From an uncultured Megasphaera sp. (GTDB lineage Bacteria; Bacillota; Negativicutes; Veillonellales; Megasphaeraceae): a stretch of DNA of 43,876 bases. The translations under genes and the position numbers were made by a program. The number at the start of each line of letters is the position of its first letter. Positions within the stretch are counted from its first letter, which is position 1. Shown here piece after piece: positions 24,089 through 32,052 of this stretch. The notes under the pieces were generated by a model. The model was not told the DNA's origin. It searched no databases and saw nothing but the letters and a program-made list of their open reading frames with translations. The stretch is taken from assembly GCF_900539295.1 (NCBI RefSeq), contig NZ_UQBH01000018.1, positions 1-43,876 on the forward strand, written 5' to 3'.

Positions 24089-25420
24089 CTATTCTTCAGG
24101 GGCTAAGGCACTTTCACCGGTAATCTTACCGGGAAGGACTAAGGACAGGGCCATGCATACTAATGCCGGCACCAGCCAGCCTAACCCGCTGTCGCCTAAG
24201 GGCAGGCCTTGAATCAAGGTTCCAGCCGCCCGGACACCAAAGAATTGGTAGGCGATGTCGATGGCAGATACCATGCCGGCCGCTGCTGCCGTGCAGCGCA
24301 TGCCCAGTTTCGACAAGCTGACGAATTTATTGAGGATGGTCAGCATGACGACGACGATGGCAATGGGATAGACGAAGAGTAGCAAAGGCAGGGTAACCTG
24401 AATGATCTGATTCAGTCCCAAGTTCGCCAAGAGGAAGCTGACGACGCAGATGAGGGTGACGTACTGCTTATAGGACAGAATCGTAAATTCTTCTGCAAAG
24501 AAGGTCGAAACGGCGGCGATGAGCCCGACCGTCGTCGTAAAGCAGGTCAAGGTGACCATGACGGCCAAGAAGGCCATGCCGACGGTACCGAAGACTTGGA
24601 ACGACGTCTGAGACAGGACATAAGCGCCGAGGTTGACGCCGGGGTCGGAATAGACCGACTGGGGAATGGGAAAATGGTTGCCCAAGAGGGCCAGGCCCAG
24701 GTACAAGCAGCCCATGAGAACGGCGACGGCTGCACCGGCCATCCATACACTAATGACATGTTCCCTTTCCGAAGCGAAATGGACGCGCTTCAGGGCTTCT
24801 AAGGCGATGATGCAGAAGGCAAAGGAAGCCAGTGTATCGACGGTGTTATAACCTTCGATAAAGCCGTTGCCGAAAGCCGAGGCGGCAAATTTCCCCATAG
24901 GAGCCGCATCGGACGGCGTCGTGTAGGCGATCATGCCGACGATGATGATCAGGACGATCATGATGACGAAGATCGGCGTCAATACCTTGCCGACGCGGTC
25001 AAGGAGCTTCGACGGCGTAATCGACAGCCACCAGCCGCAGGCAAAGTACAGGGCCGTAAAGATGGCCAGGGGTATCATGCCGTCACCGGTAATGGGCAGG
25101 ATGCCAATGGAAAAAGACGTCGCTGCCGTTCTGGGAATGGCCATCAAAGGTCCAATGGACAAGTACATTAAGGTTAAAATAATAAGGGAAAATAAGGGCG
25201 AAATCTTACGATTCATTTCAGCTCGGAAGCCTCCGGGGTTGAAAGTCCCCATGATGACGGCGACGACGGGCATGCCGATGCCGGATAAGAGAAAACCGAG
25301 GATGGCCGGCGTGAAAGCCTGACCGGCCTGAAAGCCTAAGGACGGCGGGAAAATAAGGTTCCCGGCTCCAAAGAACATACCGAATAATAGCAATCCAACT
25401 TGTGCTCCATTTTTGAACAT
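24089..25420 (-). CDS. brnQ: Branched-chain amino acid transport carrier BrnQ
   Basis: A 443-residue LIVCS-family cation symporter for leucine, isoleucine and valine, with about 12 predicted transmembrane segments. The family opening GLLLFGMFFGAGNLIFPPSLGFQAG (residues about 8-32) is present, with the FNPGGF loop, IPRTAATSF and FIEGYNTVDTLASFAF segments. The ATG at 25420 is preferred; AAAGGAG lies 11 bases upstream. A TTG ten codons earlier would precede that site. It has its own strong promoter and a structured 3' region. No leader peptide or T-box is apparent. Confidence 0.94.
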   Translation of the reverse strand: MFKNGAQVGLLLFGMFFGAGNLIFPPSLGFQAGQAFTPAILGFLLSGIGMPVVAVIMGTFNPGGFRAEMNRKISPLFSLIILTLMYLSIGPLMAIPRTAATSFSIGILPITGDGMIPLAIFTALYFACGWWLSITPSKLLDRVGKVLTPIFVIMIVLIIIVGMIAYTTPSDAAPMGKFAASAFGNGFIEGYNTVDTLASFAFCIIALEALKRVHFASEREHVISVWMAGAAVAVLMGCLYLGLALLGNHFPIPQSVYSDPGVNLGAYVLSQTSFQVFGTVGMAFLAVMVTLTCFTTTVGLIAAVSTFFAEEFTILSYKQYVTLICVVSFLLANLGLNQIIQVTLPLLLFVYPIAIVVVMLTILNKFVSLSKLGMRCTAAAAGMVSAIDIAYQFFGVRAAGTLIQGLPLGDSGLGWLVPALVCMALSLVLPGKITGESALAPEE

Positions 25421-25461
25421 AAACGGGATAACTCCTTTCTGAGTAGACAATATCTCCGTCT

Positions 25462-25490
25462 ATTTTAAAGTTTAAAGCTGGCACTGTCAA
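25462..25490 (-). promoter_or_regulatory. brnQ promoter
   Basis: On the minus strand TTGACA (25490-25485), 17 bases, TAAAAT (25467-25462). The transcript would start about 35 bases before the brnQ ATG. The start-proximal leader has a TAGAC/GTCTA hairpin. Confidence 0.85.
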
Positions 25491-25518
25491 TTATAAAGTA
25501 TGCATCATAAGACCCTTG

Positions 25519-26664
25519 TTATTTCAAAATTACATTGCCAACAGCCTGGGCGACGAGAGCTTCCCCATTCGGTTCAGACTGGAGCATGTTGAGGTACATA
25601 CAGGAGAGCTGAGCTTCTGCATAGTTTTTGAAGTAATTGAAAGCCGGGCCGTCGCTCATGCCGTACTGGGATGCGGCGATTTTCTTTAAGAGGGCAGACG
25701 TTTTTTGAGCGGCCGGCGAACTGAGGACCCAATCGTGGTCACCGAGGTGGACGATGTAGCCTTCCTGACGATGCGGTGCCGGGAGGCCGTCGCCCATCTT
25801 ATTCAAGGCGCCGTAGGCAATGGGATCTTTCTGGGCTACGATAGCAGCGGCTTTGATCCACGATACGACGTCGGCTTCCCCTTTGGCATCGTTCGGTGCG
25901 CCATGGGCACAGGCCTGGGCGACGACTTCTTCAGCCGGGAGGCTGCGGTACATCGATTCGGCAATGGACAGGACGTGATGAGCGCCTTGACCGGCAATGG
26001 TGTATTCCTTCAAGGACGAGCCGTCGGCCTGCCACTGGAATACGAAGGGTTTCATGATATCGTGAAGGAGCTGGCCTGCCAGGGCGATGTCGGATTTGAC
26101 GCTGTAGCAGAAGACTTCTTCATAGGTACGGATGATGCTTTCCGTAATGTGGACGTTGGCACTGACATGAGTCGACAAGCCGCCCGGATAAGGATGGTGG
26201 CTGCCGTAGCCGCTGCCGGGGGCCGTCATGAAGGGCTGTACCTTTCCCGAAAAGGGCGGCAGGAGATGCTGGACGTCGATTTTACTGGTATCGATCAAGC
26301 CGGCAGCAGCCAATTTAGAATAGAGCATGCTGATCGACGAAGCCGACGTATATTGCTGCATGAACATCGGCGTCGGATGCTGGATCATGGTCGTGACCGT
26401 ATCGCGGAGCCAGCCGTCTTTGAGCTGACGAGCCTGTTCCAGAATATAGGAATAATTGCGGGTAACTAATTTAGATGCTTTGGCACAGACTTCAGCGTCT
26501 TTCGGCAGCTGGCTGACGGATACCGGCGTCAGTTCCTGTTTGGAAAGGCTCGATCCACCGGCTTTCGCCAAGGAAAGGTCGGGCATAGAGAATAAGGCCG
26601 CACCGACAGCCGTTCCTGCAGCCATCTTCAAAAATGTCCGTCGTGAAAAATTATGTTGTTCCAT
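25519..26664 (-). CDS. Tat-exported HD-domain hydrolase-like protein
   Basis: A 381-residue protein with a twin-arginine signal: NFSRRTFLKMAAGTAVGAALFSMP, where SRRTFLK is a full consensus (R8-R9). The mature part shows histidines and an HD pair in the style of metal-dependent HD phosphohydrolases: HPYPGGLSTHVSANVH (about 157-172), LAGQLLHDIMKP (about 195-206) and a later GQGAHHVLSIAESM. The substrate is unknown. Tat export suggests it folds around metal before crossing the inner membrane. The gene is divergent from tatA-tatC, 187 bases apart, so it may be the main client of this Tat pathway. ATG follows GGAGGG by 6 bases. Confidence 0.78.
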   Translation of the reverse strand: MEQHNFSRRTFLKMAAGTAVGAALFSMPDLSLAKAGGSSLSKQELTPVSVSQLPKDAEVCAKASKLVTRNYSYILEQARQLKDGWLRDTVTTMIQHPTPMFMQQYTSASSISMLYSKLAAAGLIDTSKIDVQHLLPPFSGKVQPFMTAPGSGYGSHHPYPGGLSTHVSANVHITESIIRTYEEVFCYSVKSDIALAGQLLHDIMKPFVFQWQADGSSLKEYTIAGQGAHHVLSIAESMYRSLPAEEVVAQACAHGAPNDAKGEADVVSWIKAAAIVAQKDPIAYGALNKMGDGLPAPHRQEGYIVHLGDHDWVLSSPAAQKTSALLKKIAASQYGMSDGPAFNYFKNYAEAQLSCMYLNMLQSEPNGEALVAQAVGNVILK

Positions 26665-26668
26665 TGTA

Positions 26669-26767
26669 ATCCCTCCTAAAGTAAAAAACTAGTGACAGTA
26701 TAAGTCAATTTTGTATAAAAAATGTATATGCTGAGAAAAGATAAAGAAAAAATAAATAAGGAGGGAT
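26669..26767 (-). promoter_or_regulatory. Inverted repeat covering the ribosome site of the Tat-HD gene
   Basis: On the minus strand the ribosome site AGGAGGGAT (26677-26669) is perfectly complementary to ATCCCTCCT (26767-26759), 81 bases upstream. If the transcript includes both arms, the start would be hidden. No clear promoter upstream of 26767 was found, and the left arm could simply be an SD-like sequence on the plus strand. Function is speculative. Confidence 0.3.
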
Positions 26768-26851
26768 AATTTTACACAAAAGCAATTCTTTCTTTACGCA
26801 AAGCCCACATCTTCTGCCTATACTGATAAAAAAAGCAAGGAGGTTTTTCTC

Positions 26852-27067
26852 ATGTTTGGTTTAGGTGTTCCTGAATTAGTCCTTATCTTAGTCATCGGTT
26901 TAGTCATCTTCGGGCCGGGCAAACTGCCCAGCATCGGCAATGCCCTCGGCAAGAGCCTGAAAGAATTTAAAGAAGCCGTCCACGAACCGGCCGCTGCCAA
27001 AGAAGACATCAAAGAAACGGTTTCTGAAGCCGTATCGCCGGCATCGACTGAAAATCATGGAAAGTAG
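26852..27067 (+). CDS. tatA: Twin-arginine translocase subunit TatA
   Basis: A 71-residue protein with one N-terminal transmembrane helix (ELVLILVIGLVIF), the invariant FGPGKLP hinge (about 20-26), an amphipathic helix (SIGNALGKSLKEFKEAV) and a polar tail. It forms the Tat pore-like assembly in the inner membrane. AAGGAGG lies 8 bases before ATG. Its last codons overlap tatC. No tatB is present, so this is a minimal TatAC system as in many Firmicutes. Confidence 0.95.
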   Translation: MFGLGVPELVLILVIGLVIFGPGKLPSIGNALGKSLKEFKEAVHEPAAAKEDIKETVSEAVSPASTENHGK

Positions 27068-27761
27068 AGAAGCGGTCATGCCCCTCACGGGGCATCTGTC
27101 GGAACTGCGCCGCCGACTGATCATTTCCATCGCCATGCTGGCAGTCGGCATGATGGTCAGCAACTTCTGGCTCGATGAGATCATGGCCTTTCTGACAGCG
27201 CCGGCAGGAAAGCTGTATTTCATGAAACCGGCCGAGGCCTTTTTCATCTATTTCAAAGTCATGCTGACAGCCGGCGCCATCATCACAGCGCCGGTTCTTT
27301 TTTACGAATTTTGGGCCTTCTTGGTCCCGGCCTTCACAACCCATGAAAAGCGGCTCCTCTTCTTATTGGTGCCGACGTCGCTGTTCCTCTTCATGGCGGG
27401 CATCGCCTTTTCGTGGTTCATCGTCCTTCCCCAGGGTCTCCAGTTCTTCCTCAACTTTTCGTCAGAAACGGTCCAGCCCCTGCTCTCCATGGAAAGCTAC
27501 CTGAATTTCGTCTTCATGCTGGTCCTGCCCTTCGGCCTCATCTTCAACCTGCCCTTGGTGCTCATCGTCTTGGCAAAACTCGGCTTCATCTCGTCGGACA
27601 TGCTGGCCAAAAAGCGAAAATACATCGTCCTCCTGTCCTTTGTCGCCGCAGCCGTCATCACACCGACGACGGACATCCTGTCCCAGTGCCTGTTGGCCAT
27701 GCCCATGATCGTCCTCTTAGAAATAAGCCGGCTCATCATCAAATTCGGCCTTCGCGCCTGA
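27057..27761 (+). CDS. tatC: Twin-arginine translocase subunit TatC
   Basis: A 234-residue protein with six predicted transmembrane helices and the TatC hallmarks HLSELRRRL near the N-terminus and PAFTTHEKRLL in the first periplasmic loop, the signal-peptide binding surface. The start is uncertain. ATG 27057 overlaps tatA by 11 bases; ATG 27078 (MPLTGHLSEL) would also keep all conserved residues and has a loose GAGAAGCGG upstream. It works with TatA to export folded proteins, probably including the adjacent HD-domain protein. Confidence 0.95.
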   Translation: MESREAVMPLTGHLSELRRRLIISIAMLAVGMMVSNFWLDEIMAFLTAPAGKLYFMKPAEAFFIYFKVMLTAGAIITAPVLFYEFWAFLVPAFTTHEKRLLFLLVPTSLFLFMAGIAFSWFIVLPQGLQFFLNFSSETVQPLLSMESYLNFVFMLVLPFGLIFNLPLVLIVLAKLGFISSDMLAKKRKYIVLLSFVAAAVITPTTDILSQCLLAMPMIVLLEISRLIIKFGLRA

Positions 27762-27778
27762 CAAAGAATTTTCCCTTC

Positions 27779-27808
27779 GGACTGCCCTCCTGCGGCAGTC
27801 CCTTTTTT
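27779..27808 (+). terminator. Terminator after tatC
   Basis: GGACTGCC (27779-27786) and GGCAGTCC (27794-27801) form an 8-bp stem followed by six T residues at 27803-27808. It is 17 bases after the tatC stop. Confidence 0.9.
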
Positions 27809-27864
27809 ATGCTATACTAAAGACGAACGTCCTACGGACGAATCCATATAAAAGAGGAATACCT

Positions 27865-28635
27865 ATGGAAAAACACTTTGACATCAACGAAGAAGGCTAC
27901 AGCGTCCGCTGCCGCCTCTTTCTCCATGACAGCGCCAAAAACAAGCGCACCTTCGACAACGTTGCCATCGTCACCCACGGTTTCGGCAGCAGTAAAGACA
28001 CGGCCGGCACGGCCCACTTTGCAGAACAACTGACGTCGAAATATAAAGACTACGCCGTCATCGCCTTCGACTGGCCCTGCCACGGCGAAGACGCCCGCAA
28101 AAAACTGGCCGTCCCCGAATGCATGACTTATTTGACCTTAGTGACGGACTACGCTAAAAATACGCTGGGCGCCAAATTCCTGTACAATTATTCCACCAGC
28201 TTCGGTGCCTACCTCACCCTGCGCTACATCCTTGAAGTGGGCGACCCTTTCCGGAAAATCGCCCTGCGCAGCCCCGGCGTCAATATGTATGAAAGCATGA
28301 GCAACCATATCGCCGAAGAAGGCTTTACCAAGCTCAAAAAAGGCAAGGAAATCCAAGTCGGATTTGAACGCAAAATGAAAATCGACCAGGCCTTTATGGA
28401 TGATTTGAAGAGCTTCGACGTCAACGACCACGAATATTTCGACGTCGCCGACGACATCCTCATCATCCACGGGACGAAGGACGAAATGATTCCCATTGCC
28501 TTATCCCGGCAATTTGCCGAAAACAACGTCATCGAATTCTATCCCGTCGAAGATGCCAACCACCCCTTCCAAAATCCCAATCACATGGCCCTGGCCATCC
28601 ATAAGATCATCGAATTCTTCCGACCCGAAGGCTGA
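27865..28635 (+). CDS. Alpha/beta hydrolase (serine aminopeptidase/lipase-like)
   Basis: A 256-residue alpha/beta-hydrolase. The oxyanion-hole region is VTHGFGSSKDTAG (about 36-48). The nucleophile elbow is YSTSFGAY, with S112 as likely nucleophile; the usual first Gly of GxSxG is Ser110. The acid is in IIHGTKDEMIP, and the histidine in EDANHPFQN. No signal peptide is seen, so it is cytoplasmic. Substrate is unknown; acyl ester or small peptide hydrolysis is plausible. AGAGGAA lies 5 bases before ATG. The gene stands alone between two terminators. Confidence 0.85.
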   Translation: MEKHFDINEEGYSVRCRLFLHDSAKNKRTFDNVAIVTHGFGSSKDTAGTAHFAEQLTSKYKDYAVIAFDWPCHGEDARKKLAVPECMTYLTLVTDYAKNTLGAKFLYNYSTSFGAYLTLRYILEVGDPFRKIALRSPGVNMYESMSNHIAEEGFTKLKKGKEIQVGFERKMKIDQAFMDDLKSFDVNDHEYFDVADDILIIHGTKDEMIPIALSRQFAENNVIEFYPVEDANHPFQNPNHMALAIHKIIEFFRPEG

Positions 28636-28649
28636 TATGCCCTTGGCGT

Positions 28650-28745
28650 AAAAAATCCCTGTCACGCAACTGTGATGTGCCCCCAAAAAGTTAGATTTTA
28701 GGTCCAACTTTAGGGGGTCGGTTCACTGCCGTGACAGGGATTTTT
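28650..28745. terminator. Bidirectional terminator interrupted by a miniature element
   Basis: AAAAATCCCTGTCACG (28651-28666) pairs perfectly over 16 bp with CGTGACAGGGATTTTT (28730-28745). It serves the rightward hydrolase and the leftward TPM-domain gene. The loop is now 63 bases because a 53-bp IS3-like sequence sits in it. Without that and one copy of CTG the loop would be 7 bases. Confidence 0.88.
28673..28725. mobile_element. 53-bp IS3/IS150-like miniature element with CTG target duplication
   Basis: The element starts TGATGTGCCCCCAAAAAG and ends CTTTAGGGGGTCGGTTCA. Read outward, the ends are related inverted repeats (TGA-CCCCC-AAAGTTnGA pattern) like those of IS3/IS150 elements, with TG...CA termini. 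CTG is present directly on both sides (28670-28672 and 28726-28728), the 3-bp duplication expected of the family. Between the two ends there is almost nothing, so no transposase remains. The family name is from recall of terminal motifs. Confidence 0.7.
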
Positions 28746-28761
28746 ATATATAAAATTCTAG

Positions 28762-29553
28762 TTAGAAAGAGCCGCCGCGGCCGCCATGACCGCCTCCGCC
28801 TCCTCCCAAATTGAAGCTTCCCGGCCCGCTGTCATCGTCATTACGACGGCGAGGTTTGGGAATGCGCTGTACCGTAAGGAATAAAAAGGTATCGGTCTGT
28901 TCAGACAACTGGAAGCTGTGCGAATCGAAGTAGGTATCGGCAGCAGCTGCACGGCGGACGTTGCTCATCCGCAGGATGAGGTAACTGCGGAAGATCATGC
29001 CGACCAGGAGAGCCAGCACAGATGCCGTCGCTAAATGCAGCCATTGAAAGGCATCGTCCGGATTATAGGCCTTCCCCTGGTCATTATAGTAGGCCAGCAG
29101 TTGGCCCGACGAATGGCCATATTCCTCAAAGGCCTCCATATAATTGCCCTTCTTCAGGAGCGGCAAAACAGCCTCTTCGATATGCTTGAGCCCGTCCCTA
29201 TCGGTGATTTTATCACGCATGGTCCGATCCGTGGCGATATACCACTGGCGCTCATCCATGGCTACCAGGAAGACCATATTGCCGTTTTTCCCGTCGCCGA
29301 ACTGCTCGTCGAGGACCCTGTCGGCGTAGTCACCGACCTTCATGCCGTGAGTAGAACGGACGATGTAGACGGCCAGGCGCACACCATAAGTAAAGTTGAC
29401 GTTCTTCAGATCCTTGTCCAACTGGCTTTTCTGGGCTTTCGTAAGAACACCGGCTTGGTCGACGACATTAGGAGTACCGGCCGCCAAGGCCGTCCCCATA
29501 AGGATCAAGCAGGCCGCCGCTGTAAGGATCGTCCGAATGATAGTTTTCAGCAC
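28762..29553 (-). CDS. TPM-domain membrane protein (YdjH/YgcG-like)
   Basis: A 263-residue protein with an N-terminal signal or anchor (IIRTILTAAACLILMGTALAAG) and an extracytoplasmic TPM domain (about 25-165; VVDQAGVLTKAQKSQLDKDL, VRLAVYIVRSTHG). A second transmembrane segment follows (about 183-202), then a cytoplasmic tail ending in a glycine-rich stretch, GGGGGGHGGRGGSF. GTG at 29553 is chosen because GGGGGAGA stands 5 bases upstream; a longer frame reaches into the previous gene without a ribosome site. Together with the next two upstream genes it resembles Bacillus ydjGHI, a membrane-associated unit linked to PspA. No pspA is in this window. Confidence 0.85.
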   Translation of the reverse strand: MLKTIIRTILTAAACLILMGTALAAGTPNVVDQAGVLTKAQKSQLDKDLKNVNFTYGVRLAVYIVRSTHGMKVGDYADRVLDEQFGDGKNGNMVFLVAMDERQWYIATDRTMRDKITDRDGLKHIEEAVLPLLKKGNYMEAFEEYGHSSGQLLAYYNDQGKAYNPDDAFQWLHLATASVLALLVGMIFRSYLILRMSNVRRAAAADTYFDSHSFQLSEQTDTFLFLTVQRIPKPRRRNDDDSGPGSFNLGGGGGGHGGRGGSF

Positions 29554-29567
29554 AAGACTCTCCCCCT

Positions 29568-30686
29568 TTATAACGGCCACGGCGTATTCCCGATAGATTG
29601 GACAATCAGATAGAATACGGGCAGCGTAACCAGGGCGGCGATAATACAGGCCCAATAGGATTTCACCTTATCATAAGGCAGGGTACCGACGAAGCGGCCG
29701 GTCTGGCCGTTCATCATAAAGGTATAGGGCTTGTCTTGATAGCGCGTCGTCAAGATCCATACCGGCGCCATGGCGTATTCTACGGAATCTTCATCTTTAT
29801 GGACGAAGCCCCCTTCCATGGAGCGGCGCTGGTGATTGACGACGGTATTGCCGAGGAGGGCAAAGGAACTTTTCTCCAAGCGGGAATCGGCCCGAGGCAC
29901 GGCAGCCTCGGCATCGACGTCGTACTTATCGGCTAAGTAGCCGGCAAAATAAGCGGCATTAAAAGGAACCATCTCGCTGTAATCGAAGGGTTCGATACTT
30001 TCCATATAGACGTCATTGATTTTCTTGCTGCCGTCGACGGGAATCCGATTGAATACCAACTGGCCCGTCCGATTGCACTGGTAGACCCGGGTTTCGACGA
30101 TGCGTTCATCTTCCGTCTCAAGGTAGGAATCGTCTTCAGCCCGAAAAGACGCCGACGCCGTGACTTTGGCATTGAACAGCCAAAAAGGAACGTACATGGG
30201 CTGGACGTCTTCGATGCGGTTGTCCGCCGTAAAGGCCTTGGGAAGGAGCCAGTGCCCTTTATAAAACCGTTTTAAAGCCGCGACGGCCTCGTCCTTCGTC
30301 TTTTTAAAGGGAATGATGAAATCAGGCCGCAGCATGCCGGCGAAACGGCTGGGAATGAGGGTCGCATTGCCGCAGTAACAGCATTCCGTAGCCATCGTAT
30401 TGTCGTCGCAGACGATTTCAGCCCCGCAGGACGAGCAAGTATAGGTCTTCAGCCTGGCTGCTTCCTCGTCGCTCCACTCATTGCCGGCCTTTTCGGTCTG
30501 CCACTTGGCCTGCCGGGCCGCATCAGCTTCGGCTGCCAACTGTTCCTTTTTGGCATAAATCGACTCCAATACGGCAACGTCGAACTTAGTGCCGCAGTAA
30601 TCGCAGGTAACGGTCTGCGCTTCCGGTTTAAACTGAATCGGTGCCCCGCAGTGGGGACATTTATAACTGACTGACGTATCCGCCAT
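29568..30686 (-). CDS. Zinc-ribbon membrane protein (YdjG-like)
   Basis: A 372-residue protein with two N-terminal zinc ribbons: CPHCG/CDYCG (about 10-32) and CSSCG/CCYCG (about 84-106). A central soluble domain runs to about 335 (RPDFIIPFKKTKDEAVAALKRFYKGHW, MYVPFWLFNAKV), and there is one C-terminal transmembrane helix (ACIIAALVTLPVFYLIVQSI). It corresponds to YdjG of Bacillus, often misnamed as a PriA-like helicase. The function is unknown; a scaffold for the SPFH and TPM partners is likely. ATG 30686 follows GAGGTGA. It lies 14 bases before the TPM gene and 10 bases after the SPFH gene. Confidence 0.83.
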   Translation of the reverse strand: MADTSVSYKCPHCGAPIQFKPEAQTVTCDYCGTKFDVAVLESIYAKKEQLAAEADAARQAKWQTEKAGNEWSDEEAARLKTYTCSSCGAEIVCDDNTMATECCYCGNATLIPSRFAGMLRPDFIIPFKKTKDEAVAALKRFYKGHWLLPKAFTADNRIEDVQPMYVPFWLFNAKVTASASFRAEDDSYLETEDERIVETRVYQCNRTGQLVFNRIPVDGSKKINDVYMESIEPFDYSEMVPFNAAYFAGYLADKYDVDAEAAVPRADSRLEKSSFALLGNTVVNHQRRSMEGGFVHKDEDSVEYAMAPVWILTTRYQDKPYTFMMNGQTGRFVGTLPYDKVKSYWACIIAALVTLPVFYLIVQSIGNTPWPL

Positions 30687-30696
30687 GGGAATCACC

Positions 30697-32025
30697 TCAT
30701 TCTTCCGGCTTTTTAGTACCGCAGTTCATGCAGAATTTTCCCGTATTCCCTTGTTGGCCGCAGGACGGGCAGTTCCATTCAGTCGAAGCCGCCGGTTTGG
30801 GCTTACCGCAGTTGGTGCAGAACTTCCCTTCGTTGCCGCTGTGGCCGCAAGACGGGCAGGTCCAAGAAGTCGGTTCCGGTTTCGGCTTCCCGCAGTTCAT
30901 GCAGAATTTTCCCGTATTCCCCTGCTGGCCGCAGGAGCAGGTCCAACCGGCTTCCGACGCTGCCGGAGCTGCCGGCTGTGCTGTCGGGGCCTGAGCCTGT
31001 TGGCGGGCAGCCAATTCCTGGGCCAGACCGGCTCCGGCCTGACCGGCCATATTCATGCCCATGTAGCCCATGGCAGCCCCCATGGCGCCTTCGTTTCCGG
31101 CCGCCGTTCTCATGGAATCGGCCGTAGCATCGACCAGGGTTCCCAAACCGATGTCGGGACGGCCCATGGTCATGCCCATCTGGGCTTTCTGGATCTTTTC
31201 TTCATCTTCTTCGTTGGCCTTGACACTGTTCATCCCCATGGACACGATTTCAATGCCTCGCAAATCGCGCCATTTCGGCGATAAGACGTCATTGAGGGCC
31301 TGCGTCAGTTCTTCCGTATGGCCCGGGATCTGCGAGTAGTCGATGCGCAGGGCCGACAGTTTGGCAAAGGCCGGCTGAAGGGCCGTGAGCAGTTCCGACT
31401 TCAGTTGGCTGTCGAGGCGGCTCCGATCGTAAAAATCAGCTTCGTTGCCGGCGACGTTGGTATAGAACAAGATGGGGTTTACCATGCGGTAGCTGTATTC
31501 GCCAAAACAGCGCAGGCGCACGAGGAGCGCCAATCCCGTCGTATCGTCATAGGTCTTAAAAGGCACTTCACTGGGCGTACCGTACTTATTGCCGATAATT
31601 TCCTTTAAGTTAAAGTAGTAGACCCGCTGGTCCTTTCCGGCATCGCCGCCAAAGGCAAAGCGATCCTTCATCTGCGACAGGAGCTGGTGCAGCATTTCCC
31701 CTAAATCGCCGGCATAGTCCCCTGAAAAAATGGACGGTTCCGTCGATTTGTCGTAAGTATACTCGCCCGATTCAGCACAGACTTCGACGACCTTCCCCGA
31801 TTCGACGATCATCATGCACTGGCCGTCGTTGACGGCGATGCGCGAGCCGTTGGAAATGATGTTGTCTTCGCCCGACGTGTTGCTGCTGCGGCCAAACCGG
31901 CTGATCCGCTTTTGGCCTTTTGCCATCAAGATTGTTTCGTTCAGGCTGTCACAGTAAAAAAACTCTTTCCACTGGTCGCCCAAGACACCGCCTGCGGCAC
32001 CGATAGCCGCCTTAATTAAGCCCAT
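30697..32025 (-). CDS. SPFH-domain protein with three C-terminal zinc ribbons (YdjI-like)
   Basis: A 442-residue protein. Residues about 1-290 are an SPFH/virion-core-like domain (GLIKAAIGAAGGVLGDQWKEFF start; IEIVSMGMNSVKANEEDEEKI near 260-280). A Gly/Ala/Met-rich linker with MGAAMGYMGMNMAGQ follows, then three tandem zinc ribbons of about 28 residues (from about 360), each W-x-C...GKFCxNCGxxKP. The first ribbon has CSC where the others have CPSC, so its first ligand pair is one residue short. SPFH proteins organise membrane microdomains. AGGAGG lies 8 bases before ATG. First gene of the three-gene unit. Confidence 0.83.
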   Translation of the reverse strand: MGLIKAAIGAAGGVLGDQWKEFFYCDSLNETILMAKGQKRISRFGRSSNTSGEDNIISNGSRIAVNDGQCMMIVESGKVVEVCAESGEYTYDKSTEPSIFSGDYAGDLGEMLHQLLSQMKDRFAFGGDAGKDQRVYYFNLKEIIGNKYGTPSEVPFKTYDDTTGLALLVRLRCFGEYSYRMVNPILFYTNVAGNEADFYDRSRLDSQLKSELLTALQPAFAKLSALRIDYSQIPGHTEELTQALNDVLSPKWRDLRGIEIVSMGMNSVKANEEDEEKIQKAQMGMTMGRPDIGLGTLVDATADSMRTAAGNEGAMGAAMGYMGMNMAGQAGAGLAQELAARQQAQAPTAQPAAPAASEAGWTCSCGQQGNTGKFCMNCGKPKPEPTSWTCPSCGHSGNEGKFCTNCGKPKPAASTEWNCPSCGQQGNTGKFCMNCGTKKPEE

Positions 32026-32052
32026 AAAAAATACCTCCTAATGTATGTGATA

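Noticed and set aside
25421..25518. T-box or amino-acid attenuator before brnQ
   Set aside because: The promoter is about 35 bases before the start, which leaves no room for such a leader.
26755..26790. SD-like AAGGAGGGAT on the plus strand as the start of a small gene before tatA
   Set aside because: No start codon with a useful open frame follows at a suitable distance; tatA has its own ribosome site.
30724..30960. Regularly spaced similar sequences that might suggest a repeat array
   Set aside because: They are the coding sequence of three tandem zinc ribbons; spacing follows codons and there are no CRISPR-like identical repeats.
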